Shown in pieces: positions 1-8,451 of a DNA stretch of 64,000 bases. The position numbers and the translations under genes are program-made. The stretch lies in the NCBI RefSeq assembly GCF_003992675.1, contig NZ_RZMZ01000004.1, positions 131,501 to 195,500 of the forward strand, read 5' to 3'. Position 1 is the first letter of the stretch; each line of letters starts with the position of its first letter. The DNA is from Flagellimonas marinaquae (GTDB lineage: Bacteria > Bacteroidota > Bacteroidia > Flavobacteriales > Flavobacteriaceae). The notes under the pieces were generated by a model. It saw only the letters and a list, made by a program, of their open reading frames with translations, was not told the origin of the DNA and did not search any database.

Positions 1-288
1 GAAAAAGAGGTGGATATGGAGAGTTTTCAATATCCCGGACCCATCCCATTTTCCAAGGAGACGGCCATTTTGATGATGTCTGACGCTGTGGAGGCAGCAT
101 CGAAGAGCCTTAAGAACCCCACCTTTGCCATCATCGATGAGTTTGTAGAAAAAATTGTGAAAGGGCAGATGCAGGCCGACCAATACTTGAACGCCAATAT
201 TACACTAAAGGAAATCGAGATGGTAAAGAAAGTTCTGAAGCAAAAGCTTACGAATATCTATCATTTGCGGGTGGAATATCCTGAATAG
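1..288 (+). CDS. pgpH: C-terminal end of PgpH-type 7TM-HD phosphohydrolase (partial)
   Basis: The frame is open from base 1 to a stop at 286-288; the 5' part lies outside the window. The visible 95 residues contain the YPGPIPFSKETAILMMSDAVEAA stretch (split here as YPGPIPFSKETAI and LMMSDAVEAA), which is typical of the last part of the HD domain in 7TM-HD proteins, followed by a helical C-terminal region. Family knowledge: PgpH proteins are inner-membrane enzymes whose cytosolic HD domain hydrolyses cyclic di-AMP. The assignment rests only on the tail, so the catalytic HD residues cannot be checked. It lies upstream of the tRNA genes and is most likely a resident chromosomal gene marking the left flank of the island. 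Confidence 0.85.
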   Translation, partial: EKEVDMESFQYPGPIPFSKETAILMMSDAVEAASKSLKNPTFAIIDEFVEKIVKGQMQADQYLNANITLKEIEMVKKVLKQKLTNIYHLRVEYPE

Positions 289-400
289 CAGGGCAGTTGT
301 AAAAGTTCCGTCAAAAAAATGGAAAAATAGTTGCGATCTTGTAACTGAAAAGGTACATTTGCATCCGCATTTTCAGAATGCACGTTCATAATAATACAAA

Positions 401-484
401 GGAGAGGTGCCGGAGTGGTAACGGAGCAGATTGCTAATCTGTCAGCGCGTAAGTGCTGCCTGGGTTCGAGTCCCAGTCTCTCCG
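401..484 (+). tRNA. tRNA-Ser (anticodon GCT)
   Basis: Cloverleaf by eye: acceptor GGAGAGG pairs with TCTCTCC (one G-U pair). The anticodon stem is GCAGA/TCTGT with loop TTGCTAA, giving anticodon GCT at 433-435. A long variable arm is present, as expected for Ser, and the T-loop is GGTTCGAGTCCC. The discriminator is G484. CCA is not encoded. Confidence 0.95.
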
Positions 485-501
485 CTTTTTCCAAAATACT
501 T

Positions 502-576
502 CGGGGTGTAGCGTAGCCCGGTTATCGCGCCTGCTTTGGGAGCAGGAGGTCGCAGGTTCGAATCCTGCCACCCCGA
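502..576 (+). tRNA. tRNA-Pro (anticodon TGG), probable integration site of the island
   Basis: Acceptor CGGGGTG pairs with CACCCCG. The anticodon stem is CCTGC/GCAGG with loop TTTGGGA, giving anticodon TGG at 537-539. The T-arm is GCAGGTTCGAATCCTGC and the discriminator is A576. It lies 17 nt after tRNA-Ser and about 220 nt before an integrase gene in the same direction. This is the usual layout when an element has inserted into a tRNA 3' end, so the 3' half of this tRNA is the expected attL core. No second copy of it was found by eye. Confidence 0.95.
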
Positions 577-619
577 CAGACATGGTTTTTTTAACAACAA
601 ACTAAACCATAAATAATTG

Positions 620-653
620 AAAACCAGAAAATTAATTTTTTCTGGTTTTTTTT
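620..653 (+). terminator. Intrinsic terminator after the tRNA genes
   Basis: A 12-bp stem, AAAACCAGAAAA with TTTTCTGGTTTT, with a 5-nt loop, is followed by a run of T. It ends tRNA transcription before the integrase gene. If the island attL lies in tRNA-Pro, this hairpin belongs to the incoming element and not to the original tRNA locus. Confidence 0.8.
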
Positions 654-798
654 GTTTTGGTCTGAAATCAAGGGTGAGGATGTCCTATATGATGTCCTAT
701 TTTTGTCGGGGGAAATTCCTTATCTTGTATTTCCCGATTTGATATTTCGTGTGATTTGACTTTCGCTCAACGGATTGTTCCACTTAAGGCGAAAACAC

Positions 799-2085
799 AT
801 GAATAGCTCTAATTCATTCAGTATCAGCTTTTGGCTAAAAAAAACGGCCAAAAAAAAAGATGGCCGGATTCCCATTTATGCCCGTATAAGATTTGAGGGC
901 CGCTATTCCGACCTCAGTGTCCATAGATCAACTTTTGAAGAACGATGGTGTCCTATTTTGGGCAAAATCGATCATCGTGCCAATGAAGCGAACAGCATCA
1001 ACCGATATCTAGACGATGTTCACGCCAAACTCTTGGAGTGCCATCGGCAGTTAATAGGGGAGGGAGCGGTGATCAACGCAAAGATCATCAAATTGCGCTA
1101 CCTTGGAAAGGACAAGGTGGTCAGGACATTAAAGGATATCATCGAATTCCATCGCACCCATGAAATGCCAAAATTGGCAAAGGGCACGATCAAGAACTAC
1201 TCGGCCACGGAAACCTACCTAAAACGGTTCGTAAAGAAAAAGTTCAACTCACAGGACATAAGATTGTCCTTTATAGATTATGCCTTTTTGGTCGAATTCG
1301 AGAGCTTCCTTAGAAATTGCCCTCCGATCAATAAGGCCCAGCCATTGACCAATAATGGCATCATGAAGCACATGGAGCGGTTCAAGAAATTGGTGGGCAT
1401 AGCCTTCAAGTTCAGGTGCATCCCCCAAAACCCCTTCAACCAGTACAACATGAAGTTCGAGGATTACGACAGTGATTTTTTGGAAGAGGCCGAAATACAA
1501 CGCTTGATTTCCACTAAAATCAAGGATAGCGGCAAGGCCATTGTAAAGGATATATTTCTTTTTGCCTGTTATACAGGCCTAAGCTATATTGAGGTCAAGC
1601 TCTTAAAGAGAAGTGATATTGTAACAGGAATAGATGGAGAAGAGTGGATCAATGTCAAACGGAAAAAGACCAAGACACCTGTAAGGATTCCCCTGCTGTA
1701 TCATGCCAAGGCCATATTGGACAAGTATTCCGGTCATGCCAATGTCGATAATGACCATACGTTATTGCCTGTATATTCCAATCAAAAAGTAAACAAATAC
1801 CTAAAGGTGATTGCCACCAAGGCACAAATCGATAAGCACCTGACCTTTCATGTGGCCAGGCACACTTTTGCGACCACTATTACCCTAATGAACAATGTTC
1901 CCTTGGAAACGGTATCCAAGCTATTGGGGCACACCAAACTATCGACCACCCAAAAATATGCAAGGGTGGTGGAGAAAAAGATCAGCAAGGATATGGCCCA
2001 GTTGAAAGCGGTTCTCGAAAAAAGTCCCGAAAAGGAAGTAGTGAATGGCCAGAAACCTGGGGCCAACCTGCGGATCATAAGATAA
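799..2085 (+). CDS. Tyrosine recombinase / integrase (Bacteroidetes conjugative-element type)
   Basis: 428 residues from the ATG at 799; an upstream TTG at 775 is in frame but unlikely. An N-terminal arm-binding region (KKKDGRIPIYARI, about 15-35) and a SAM-like core-binding domain (about 110-220) precede the catalytic domain (about 235-410). Catalytic residues visible are H351, R354, H378 and nucleophile Y387, in HVARHTF and LGHTKLSTTQKYA. The first catalytic Arg of the family (TGLR) is Ser262 here (TGLS). IntDOT of CTnDOT is known for the same substitution. Its position next to tRNA-Pro and its direction fit site-specific insertion there. It probably catalyses excision and integration of the island that follows. 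Confidence 0.93.
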   Translation: MNSSNSFSISFWLKKTAKKKDGRIPIYARIRFEGRYSDLSVHRSTFEERWCPILGKIDHRANEANSINRYLDDVHAKLLECHRQLIGEGAVINAKIIKLRYLGKDKVVRTLKDIIEFHRTHEMPKLAKGTIKNYSATETYLKRFVKKKFNSQDIRLSFIDYAFLVEFESFLRNCPPINKAQPLTNNGIMKHMERFKKLVGIAFKFRCIPQNPFNQYNMKFEDYDSDFLEEAEIQRLISTKIKDSGKAIVKDIFLFACYTGLSYIEVKLLKRSDIVTGIDGEEWINVKRKKTKTPVRIPLLYHAKAILDKYSGHANVDNDHTLLPVYSNQKVNKYLKVIATKAQIDKHLTFHVARHTFATTITLMNNVPLETVSKLLGHTKLSTTQKYARVVEKKISKDMAQLKAVLEKSPEKEVVNGQKPGANLRIIR

Positions 2086-2136
2086 AATTTAATAGCTTAA
2101 CCAATATCATCGAAAGCTAAGCCCGCAAAAGTTTGT

Positions 2137-2258
2137 CGGACAAGGGACGGCATAAAGCCGCTCCTTTGTCCCTTTTTATTCCGTTTCCTTGCCGCTCCAA
2201 AATTTTGTCTACCACTTGTTACATGCTCAAATATTGTTTAATTAAAAATTCATTTAAC
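2137..2258 (+). promoter_or_regulatory. Shared leader, copy 1 (before the Lys-rich small protein)
   Basis: ORF-less stretch between the integrase stop and the next ATG. It contains GGACGGCATAAAGCCG (2145-2160, a CGGC/GCCG hairpin), then a block at 2172-2199 with core TTATTCCGTTTCCTTGCCGC, then CAAATATTGTTTAA (2228-2241) near the start codon. The first 24 nt and the 28-nt block are identical, base for base, to the leader at 35214-35272. A diverged version precedes the gene at 38356. Function is inferred only: a common 5' UTR or a promoter/operator of the mobile backbone. Confidence 0.65.
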
Positions 2259-2684
2259 ATGGAAACAAAAACAAAAGAGACCGGAACCAAGAAAACGGTA
2301 ACAAGACAAAAAGCATCCAACAAGGATGTCAAAGACCAACTGACCAAGGAGGCTACTGGTAACGCCAATGGTACTGAAAAGACCAAAGAAGCCAAGGCAC
2401 CGGTGGTGGTTCCCAAAATCAGCATCGACAGCCGGATCCAGAAGTTTGAAAAGTTGAGAGGCTTGGCGACCAACAGGGAACGCCTGAACCAGACCCTTGG
2501 AGAACTCACCAAGTTCAACTACAACCAGGACGGTTCCAGTTCATTTTACATCAGGGATTCCCATGGATTGGAATTCAAGACAACCAACAGCAATCTCATC
2601 AATTTGGTGACCACACAATTGCAGAATACCTTGGAGGAACGAAAGTCGGAGTTTGAGCAGGAGATTCTTGCATTCGAACTATAA
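2259..2684 (+). CDS. Small Lys/Thr-rich protein of unknown function (mobile-element backbone)
   Basis: 141 residues from the ATG at 2259. A longer reading from 2133 would translate the shared leader and is rejected. Residues 1-55 are Lys/Thr/Glu-rich and probably disordered. Residues about 60-141 look folded, with RIQKFEKLRGLATNRERLNQTL (two helices, split RIQKFEKLRG and LATNRERLNQ), a short beta segment SSSFYIRDSHGLEFKTTN and a final helix. I recognise no domain. It follows the integrase, shares its leader with the DUF932 gene 33 kb away, and ends at a good terminator. That suggests it belongs to the original element and not to the metal cargo. A role in DNA binding or element maintenance is possible but not shown. 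Confidence 0.75.
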   Translation: METKTKETGTKKTVTRQKASNKDVKDQLTKEATGNANGTEKTKEAKAPVVVPKISIDSRIQKFEKLRGLATNRERLNQTLGELTKFNYNQDGSSSFYIRDSHGLEFKTTNSNLINLVTTQLQNTLEERKSEFEQEILAFEL

Positions 2685-2702
2685 TAGATCAAAAAATCTC
2701 AA

Positions 2703-2737
2703 AACCCATTCGATAATTCGGATGGGTTATTTTTTTG
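2703..2737 (+). terminator. Intrinsic terminator of the small-protein gene
   Basis: AACCCATTC pairs with GGATGGGTT (one G-T pair) around an 8-nt loop, followed by ATTTTTTT. It closes the integrase-side unit just before the composition changes to the AT-richer metal block. Confidence 0.8.
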
Positions 2738-2940
2738 TCAATCCAAAACTGCAAATGCAATTTTATTGACAAATAAAAATCGTCCAATAAATAGCCCGAC
2801 AAAAGGGAGGGTTACACATATAACAACAGCTTTTGTTTTTCAAGGTTTTTTTGCGACATAAAACATTCCCTTATAAAACTTTTCATCGATTGATTGCCTT
2901 AAACTTAACTTAAAGTAATGCGGTTAATTCCAAAATTTTG

Positions 2941-2948
2941 TAATTTTG
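2941..2948 (+). promoter_or_regulatory. -7 element TAATTTTG in front of the metal block
   Basis: TAATTTTG matches the Bacteroidetes -7 consensus TAnnTTTG. It ends only five bases before the preferred ATG at 2954, so the transcript would be leaderless or nearly so. The same spacing is seen at the DUF6660 gene (19384-19396). No convincing -33 TTTG was seen. Confidence 0.4.
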
Positions 2949-2953
2949 CAACG

Positions 2954-3373
2954 ATGAAAGAGGTTTTCCATAAAATATTATCTATTTCGATGGCTTTTGT
3001 AGTGATGTTCTCTACAATGTCATTTACTGTGGATATGCATTATTGTGGGGACAATTTGGTCGATTTTAGTTTATTCTCAAAAGCTGAAGGTTGTGGAATG
3101 GAAAAAGCACAACCAGTTAAAAGTTGTGAGAATCCTAAAATGACTGAGAAATCTTGTTGTTCTGACGAGCAAATTGTAAAGGAAGGCAAAGACGACCTTA
3201 AAATATCTTTTGACACGCTTTCTTTTGAGCAGCAAACGTTCATCGCTGCTTTTACATACTCTTATATAAACCTATTTGAAGGAACCGAATCTGAAGAAGT
3301 TCCTTTTGAAGATTACCCGCGACCCTTTGTCAAACGGGATGTGCAAGTGCTGCACCAGACTTTCTTAATTTGA
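2954..3373 (+). CDS. HYC_CC_PP-type secreted metal-locus protein
   Basis: 139 residues from the ATG at 2954 (MKEVFHKILSISM). An in-frame ATG at 2918 would put the -7 element inside the gene. An N-terminal hydrophobic segment (about 5-25) looks like a signal or anchor. The motifs MHYCGD, EGCGME, ESC-type KSCENP and KSCCSDE follow, and the tail ends with a proline-bearing VPFEDYPRPF segment. This HYC...CC...PP pattern is the signature of a small family regularly found beside Bacteroidetes copper pumps. The Cys residues suggest metal binding in the periplasm, but the biochemical role is unknown. First gene of the copper block, 108 nt before cusA. Confidence 0.75.
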   Translation: MKEVFHKILSISMAFVVMFSTMSFTVDMHYCGDNLVDFSLFSKAEGCGMEKAQPVKSCENPKMTEKSCCSDEQIVKEGKDDLKISFDTLSFEQQTFIAAFTYSYINLFEGTESEEVPFEDYPRPFVKRDVQVLHQTFLI

Positions 3374-3394
3374 TTTGTTAGATTTTTTGAATGA

Positions 3395-3421
3395 AGCCCA
3401 ATAGCTATGCTGTAGTGGGCT
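3395..3421 (+). other. Hairpin in the cusA leader
   Basis: AGCCCA (3395-3400) pairs with TGGGCT (3416-3421) in the 108-nt gap before cusA. No T-run follows, so a simple terminator is unlikely. It may be an mRNA stability or attenuation element. Confidence 0.35.
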
Positions 3422-3481
3422 AAAACTCGTGTTTGCCATATTCTGCAACACGTAATTCCAATTATCTAATAATCAAATGCT

Positions 3482-6400
3482 ATGCTGAATAAGAGCATTA
3501 AATTTCTCATAGAAAACAAACTTGTTGCCGTTCTACTACTTGCCCTATTCGTGGGTTGGGGCGTGGTCAACGCACCCTTTAATTGGGAAACGGGCTTTTT
3601 ACCTACAGACCCAGTTGCCGTTGATGCCATACCTGATATTGGCGAGAACCAGCAAATTGTTTTTACCAAGTGGCAAGGGCGCTCGCCACAGGACATTGAA
3701 GACCAAATCACATATCCTCTTACCACTTCGCTTCTCGGTATTCCAGGCGTGAAAACCATCCGTAGTTCTTCTATGTTTGGATTTTCAAGCATCTATATCA
3801 TTTTTGAAGAAGACATCGAGTTCTACTGGTCACGCAGTCGCATACTTGAAAAACTGAACTCACTTCCTGCAAACCTATTACCTGATGGTGTCAATCCATC
3901 ATTAGGGCCAGATGCCACAGGTCTTGGACAGATATTTTGGTACACGCTGGAAGGTCGTGATAAAGATGGCAACGTTACTGGCGGTTGGGATTTACAGGAA
4001 TTGCGTAGTATTCAGGATTACTATGTGAAATATGGGTTATCATCTGCAAGCGGTGTTTCTGAAGTGGCTTCCATAGGTGGGTATGTTCAGGAATACCAAG
4101 TGGATATTGACCCAGAAAAAATGCGCCAGTACAATGTAAGTATGGGCGATGTGGTCAAGGCTGTAAAGCAGAGCAATCAGGACATAGGCGCACAAACCCT
4201 CGAAATCAATCAAGCTGAATATCTCGTGCGCGGATTGGGTTATGTAAAATCTATCGCAGATATCGAAAATGCCGTGGTTGATTCAGAAAACTTTACTTCT
4301 ATTCGTATCAAGGACGTGGCAAATGTTCATTTGGGACCTGCTACCAGACGTGGAATTCTCGACAAGGAAGGTGCCGAAGTCGTAGGTGGTGTCGTAGTTG
4401 CTCGCTACGGTGCAAATCCGCTGGAAGTCATTAACAATGTTAAGGCACAAATTGCTGAAATAAGCGCTGGACTTCCCACAAAAACATTGAAAGATGGTCG
4501 CACTTCACAAGTAACCATCGTACCGTTTTATGACCGTACCGAACTCATACAAGAAACGTTGGGCACGCTCAACGAAGCCTTGACTTTGGAAATCTTGATT
4601 ACCATTTTGGTCATTATCATAATGGTGTTCAACCTACGTGCATCCATCCTTATTTCAGGATTGTTGCCCGTAGCCGTCTTGATGGTTTTTATCACGATGA
4701 AGCTCTTTAATGTAGATGCAAACATCGTCGCCCTTTCGGGTATTGCCATTGCCATCGGTACAATGGTGGACGTAGGCGTGATACTCGCCGAAAATATGAT
4801 TCGGCACTTGGAAGATAAAAAGTTACGCCTTAATGAAAACGGTAACGAGTACACAACGAACGAAATCATCTACAACGCAACGGCTGAAGTTTCTGGTGCT
4901 ATTCTAACAGCTGTTTTAACGACTATTATTAGTTTCCTGCCTGTATTCACGATGATTGGTGCCGAAGGAAAACTGTTCCGCCCGCTTGCATTTACTAAAA
5001 CAATGGCACTCACGGCATCCCTTATCATTGCGCTGTTTATAATTCCACCCATTGCGGCATTCCTTTTCCGTAAGACGAATGTGCGTGAACGGACACAGCA
5101 TGCCATCAATGGCTTACTTGTTTTATTGGGAATTCTCGCCATCGTTTACGGCTTTTGGTTGGGGCTAATTCTTATCGCTTTTGCTGCAACATCATTTTTA
5201 AAAATGCGCGATACGCTTTCGCGAAAGCGTAAAAACCTTCTGTACATCATCATTTCATCGGTCGCCATCGTATTCCTACTCGCTACCTATTGGCGACCAT
5301 TAGGCTTTGACCGAAGTATTGTGATGAACTTGATATTTGTGTCCATTATCTGTTTTGGACTACTTGGTGTGTTCTCGATTTTCAGGATATACTATGAGCG
5401 TATTTTGCGATGGGCACTTCAAAACCGATATCTATTCTTAATCGTTCCGGCTACGGTGCTCACGTTGGGTATCATTATTATGCGAAACACAGGCAAAGAG
5501 TTTATGCCAGCGCTGAATGAAGGTTCATTCTTGCTGATGCCTACATCCTTACCACACGCAGGCGTTGAAGAAAACAAACGTGTTCTACAACAACTTGATA
5601 TGGCTGTGGCGAGCATCCCTGAAATCGAAACCGTAGTAGGAAAAGCGGGAAGAACGGAAAGCGCACTCGACCCAGCACCGCTCTCGATGTATGAGAATGT
5701 CATTCAGTATAAATCGGAATATATGCGGAATAGTTATGGCGAGCGACAACGCTACAAGGTCAATGACGATGGATTATTTGTACTGAAGAATAACAAATTC
5801 ATTATCAACCCAAACAATGAGATAGATGAAGGCGTCAACTATGCCGAAACATCGCTAAAAACGACTGCTACACGCGAAGACTTGATTGAAGATGACGATG
5901 GCGAGTACTACCGAAACTGGCGACCGGACATTGAAAGTCCAGATGATATTTGGAACGAGATAGTTCGAGTAACCAAATTACCAGGCGTTACATCGGCACC
6001 CAAGCTGCAACCTATCGAAACACGACTGGTAATGCTACAAACAGGTATGCGCGCACCTATGGGCATCAAGGTAAAAGGTCCCGATTTAAAGTCTATTGAA
6101 AGTTTTGGACTGGAATTGGAAGATATCCTAAAACAAGCCGAAGGCGTTAAGGAACAAGCTGTTTTTGCAGACCGAATCGTGGGCAAACCCTACTTGCTCA
6201 TAGATATTAAGCGAGACCAATTGGCTCGATATGGTGTGTCCATAATGGAAGTTCAGGAAATCCTTCAAGTGGCCGTGGGCGGAATGCCACTCACGCAAAC
6301 TGTTGAAGGTCGTGAGCGTTATGCGGTGCGTGTGCGTTATCCACGAGAGTTACGGGCAGACCCAGACGACCTTAAAAATATCTATGTTCCAGTGGAAAAA

Positions 6401-7234
6401 GGTAGCCCTGTACCGTTGGGCGAATTGGTAGATATACGCTACGAACAAGGTCCACAAGTCATTAAAAGTGAAGACACTTTTCTAATTGGCTACGTGCTGT
6501 TTGATAAACTCGACGGCTTTGCCGAAGTGGATGTGGTAGAAAATGCCCAAGCGCTGATTCAACAAAATATTGATAAGGGTTCGCTGGTCGTACCACAGGG
6601 CGTGAGCTATCGTTTTACGGGAACATATGAAAATCAGTTACGGGCAGAAAAAACGCTATCGGTTGTCGTACCGCTTTGTTTGCTCGTCATTTTCTTGATT
6701 TTGTATTTCCAGTTCAGGTCCGTCTCTACGTCTCTTATGGTGTTTACTGCAATCGCCGTGGCCTTTGCAGGTGGCTTTATAATGATATGGCTGTACGGGC
6801 AAGATTGGTTTTTCAACTTCGGCTTTTTTGGCGAAAATCTGCGGGACTTGTTCAATATGAAAACCATCAATTTAAGTGTGGCCGTTTGGGTAGGTTTTAT
6901 TGCCCTCTTCGGTATTGCTACGGATGATGGTGTGGTAATGGCCACCTATTTAGACCAATCTTTCAAAAGCAACGAACCAGACAATAAAAAGGGCATTCGT
7001 CTCGCCACTTTGGAAGCCGCAGGTAAACGCATTCGTCCATGTTTAATGACTACTGTAACTACGGTGTTGGCACTACTTCCCGTACTCACATCCACAGGAA
7101 AGGGAAGCGATATAATGATACCGATGGCAATTCCCATTTTTGGCGGAATGATAATCGATGTCACGTCCTATTTCCTATTGCCAGTCCTGTACAGCTGGAA
7201 AAAGGAATACCAACTTAAAAAAGCAAACAGATGA
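3482..7234 (+). CDS. cusA: CusA-type Cu(I)/Ag(I) RND efflux pump, inner-membrane subunit
   Basis: 1250 residues; a full RND permease with TM1 at about 10-30, two periplasmic porter regions, and the middle (about 365-560, 590-670) and C-terminal (about 1060-1240) membrane bundles. The TM4 motif near residues 419-438 reads GIAIAIGTMVDVGVILAEN. It lacks the DFGxxxDGAV form of divalent-cation pumps and is closer to the CusA (monovalent copper/silver) subclass. Family knowledge: proton-driven trimer that exports metal from the periplasm through CusB and CusC. It is longer than E. coli CusA because of an insert near 540-640. The tolC gene overlaps its stop by 4 nt (ATGA); the adaptor lies 10 kb further on. 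Palindrome CGCTTTCGCGAAAGCG is embedded at 5213-5230. Confidence 0.93.
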   Translation: MLNKSIKFLIENKLVAVLLLALFVGWGVVNAPFNWETGFLPTDPVAVDAIPDIGENQQIVFTKWQGRSPQDIEDQITYPLTTSLLGIPGVKTIRSSSMFGFSSIYIIFEEDIEFYWSRSRILEKLNSLPANLLPDGVNPSLGPDATGLGQIFWYTLEGRDKDGNVTGGWDLQELRSIQDYYVKYGLSSASGVSEVASIGGYVQEYQVDIDPEKMRQYNVSMGDVVKAVKQSNQDIGAQTLEINQAEYLVRGLGYVKSIADIENAVVDSENFTSIRIKDVANVHLGPATRRGILDKEGAEVVGGVVVARYGANPLEVINNVKAQIAEISAGLPTKTLKDGRTSQVTIVPFYDRTELIQETLGTLNEALTLEILITILVIIIMVFNLRASILISGLLPVAVLMVFITMKLFNVDANIVALSGIAIAIGTMVDVGVILAENMIRHLEDKKLRLNENGNEYTTNEIIYNATAEVSGAILTAVLTTIISFLPVFTMIGAEGKLFRPLAFTKTMALTASLIIALFIIPPIAAFLFRKTNVRERTQHAINGLLVLLGILAIVYGFWLGLILIAFAATSFLKMRDTLSRKRKNLLYIIISSVAIVFLLATYWRPLGFDRSIVMNLIFVSIICFGLLGVFSIFRIYYERILRWALQNRYLFLIVPATVLTLGIIIMRNTGKEFMPALNEGSFLLMPTSLPHAGVEENKRVLQQLDMAVASIPEIETVVGKAGRTESALDPAPLSMYENVIQYKSEYMRNSYGERQRYKVNDDGLFVLKNNKFIINPNNEIDEGVNYAETSLKTTATREDLIEDDDGEYYRNWRPDIESPDDIWNEIVRVTKLPGVTSAPKLQPIETRLVMLQTGMRAPMGIKVKGPDLKSIESFGLELEDILKQAEGVKEQAVFADRIVGKPYLLIDIKRDQLARYGVSIMEVQEILQVAVGGMPLTQTVEGRERYAVRVRYPRELRADPDDLKNIYVPVEKGSPVPLGELVDIRYEQGPQVIKSEDTFLIGYVLFDKLDGFAEVDVVENAQALIQQNIDKGSLVVPQGVSYRFTGTYENQLRAEKTLSVVVPLCLLVIFLILYFQFRSVSTSLMVFTAIAVAFAGGFIMIWLYGQDWFFNFGFFGENLRDLFNMKTINLSVAVWVGFIALFGIATDDGVVMATYLDQSFKSNEPDNKKGIRLATLEAAGKRIRPCLMTTVTTVLALLPVLTSTGKGSDIMIPMAIPIFGGMIIDVTSYFLLPVLYSWKKEYQLKKANR
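5213..5230. repeat. Intragenic palindrome, copy 1
   Basis: ACGCTTTCGCGAAAGCGT, a perfect 18-bp palindrome inside cusA, read as LSRKRK between two membrane segments. Confidence 0.85.
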
Positions 7235-8448
7235 AAAAATTAAAATATATACTGGTGTTCTTGTTTGTTACTGCTTTCGCGAAAGCGCAACAATTACAAT
7301 CCTACATTCAGGAAGCTGAAGCCAACAATCCAGAAATTCAAGCCTTTGAATTGCGATACAACATCGCCGAAGAAAAGGTAAACGAAGCCAACTGGATTCC
7401 AAATACCGAAGTAAGTGCCGGCTACTTTGTGAGCGAGCCTGAAACAAGAGTGGGTGCGCAACGTGCACGAATAGGCGTAAAACAGATGTTGCCGTGGTTC
7501 GGTACTATTACAGCTCGTGAAAATTATGCCACCGCAATGGCAGATGCCGAATATGTGGACATTACGATTGCAAAGCGTAAGCTGGCACTTTCGGTCGCAC
7601 AATCCTATTATCGTCTATTTGCCATAAGAGCCAAGCAAGCCGTACTGGATGAAAATATACAGCTACTGGAAACCTACGAACGACTTGCACTCACATCTGT
7701 AGAAGTGGGCAAAGCGAGTGCCGTAGATGTGTTGCGACTTCAGATTAGACAAAATGAATTACAACAACAAAAGGAAGTGCTGGAAGAAGAATTTACAGCA
7801 GAACAAACGACTTTTAACAATTTGCTCAACCGTGATGCAATGATGACGGTTGACGTTGTTCCAGAAATGGAAATTCCACAGGAAGACCCATTTTATACTA
7901 ATGAAGCGCTATCACTCAATCCCGAACTGCTCAAATATGACAAACTCTATGAATCGGTAGCACAATCTGAACTGCTCAACCAGCGCGAGAGTTTGCCTAT
8001 GATTGGTTTTGGTTTAGACTACCTGCCCGTAACGGAACGCAGCGATGTCAATTTCAGCGATAATGGGAAAGATGTATTGATGCCGATGGTGTCGGTTTCC
8101 ATCCCCATTTTCAACAATCGCTACAAATCCATTTCAAGGCAAAATGAACTGCGACAGCAAGAAATAGAAACCCAACGGGAACAGCGATTGAATGTGCTGG
8201 AATCCGCTTTCGCGAAAGCGCAATCACAACGTAACCAAGCACGCATAGCATACAACACACAAGCTCGTAACCTGAAACAAGCCAAAGATGCCGAAGAAAT
8301 TCTGGTAAAGAACTATGAGACCGTCACTATCGATTTTAATGATGTGCTGGACATTCAGGAATTGCAATTAAAGTTTCAAATAAACCAAATAGAATCTGTG
8401 AAGACCTACTATGTGCAAAGTACAATCATTAATTATTTAATTAAGTAA
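7231..8448 (+). CDS. TolC-family outer-membrane channel (CusC-like)
   Basis: 405 residues, with a signal peptide ending near AFAKAQ (about 18-22) and two outer-membrane-efflux repeats of long coiled helices (about 25-200 and 225-400). Family knowledge: trimeric outer-membrane duct for RND or other tripartite pumps. The start codon overlaps the cusA stop (ATGA), so the two are translationally coupled and presumably form one pump. The codons at the signal-peptide cleavage region are built from the 14-bp palindrome core at 7273-7286, and a full palindrome lies near the C-terminal helices at 8205-8220. Its first 20 or so nucleotides nearly match those of the czcB gene at 24261. Confidence 0.9.
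   Translation: MKKLKYILVFLFVTAFAKAQQLQSYIQEAEANNPEIQAFELRYNIAEEKVNEANWIPNTEVSAGYFVSEPETRVGAQRARIGVKQMLPWFGTITARENYATAMADAEYVDITIAKRKLALSVAQSYYRLFAIRAKQAVLDENIQLLETYERLALTSVEVGKASAVDVLRLQIRQNELQQQKEVLEEEFTAEQTTFNNLLNRDAMMTVDVVPEMEIPQEDPFYTNEALSLNPELLKYDKLYESVAQSELLNQRESLPMIGFGLDYLPVTERSDVNFSDNGKDVLMPMVSVSIPIFNNRYKSISRQNELRQQEIETQREQRLNVLESAFAKAQSQRNQARIAYNTQARNLKQAKDAEEILVKNYETVTIDFNDVLDIQELQLKFQINQIESVKTYYVQSTIINYLIK
7273..7286. repeat. Intragenic palindrome, copy 2 (14-bp core)
   Basis: GCTTTCGCGAAAGC, flanked by T on the left and G on the right. It encodes the AFAKA part of the predicted signal-peptide cleavage site of the TolC protein. Confidence 0.8.
8205..8220. repeat. Intragenic palindrome, copy 3
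   Basis: CGCTTTCGCGAAAGCG, perfect 16-bp palindrome in the tolC gene, read as SAFAKAQ in a coiled-coil helix. Confidence 0.85.
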
Positions 8449-8451
8449 ACA

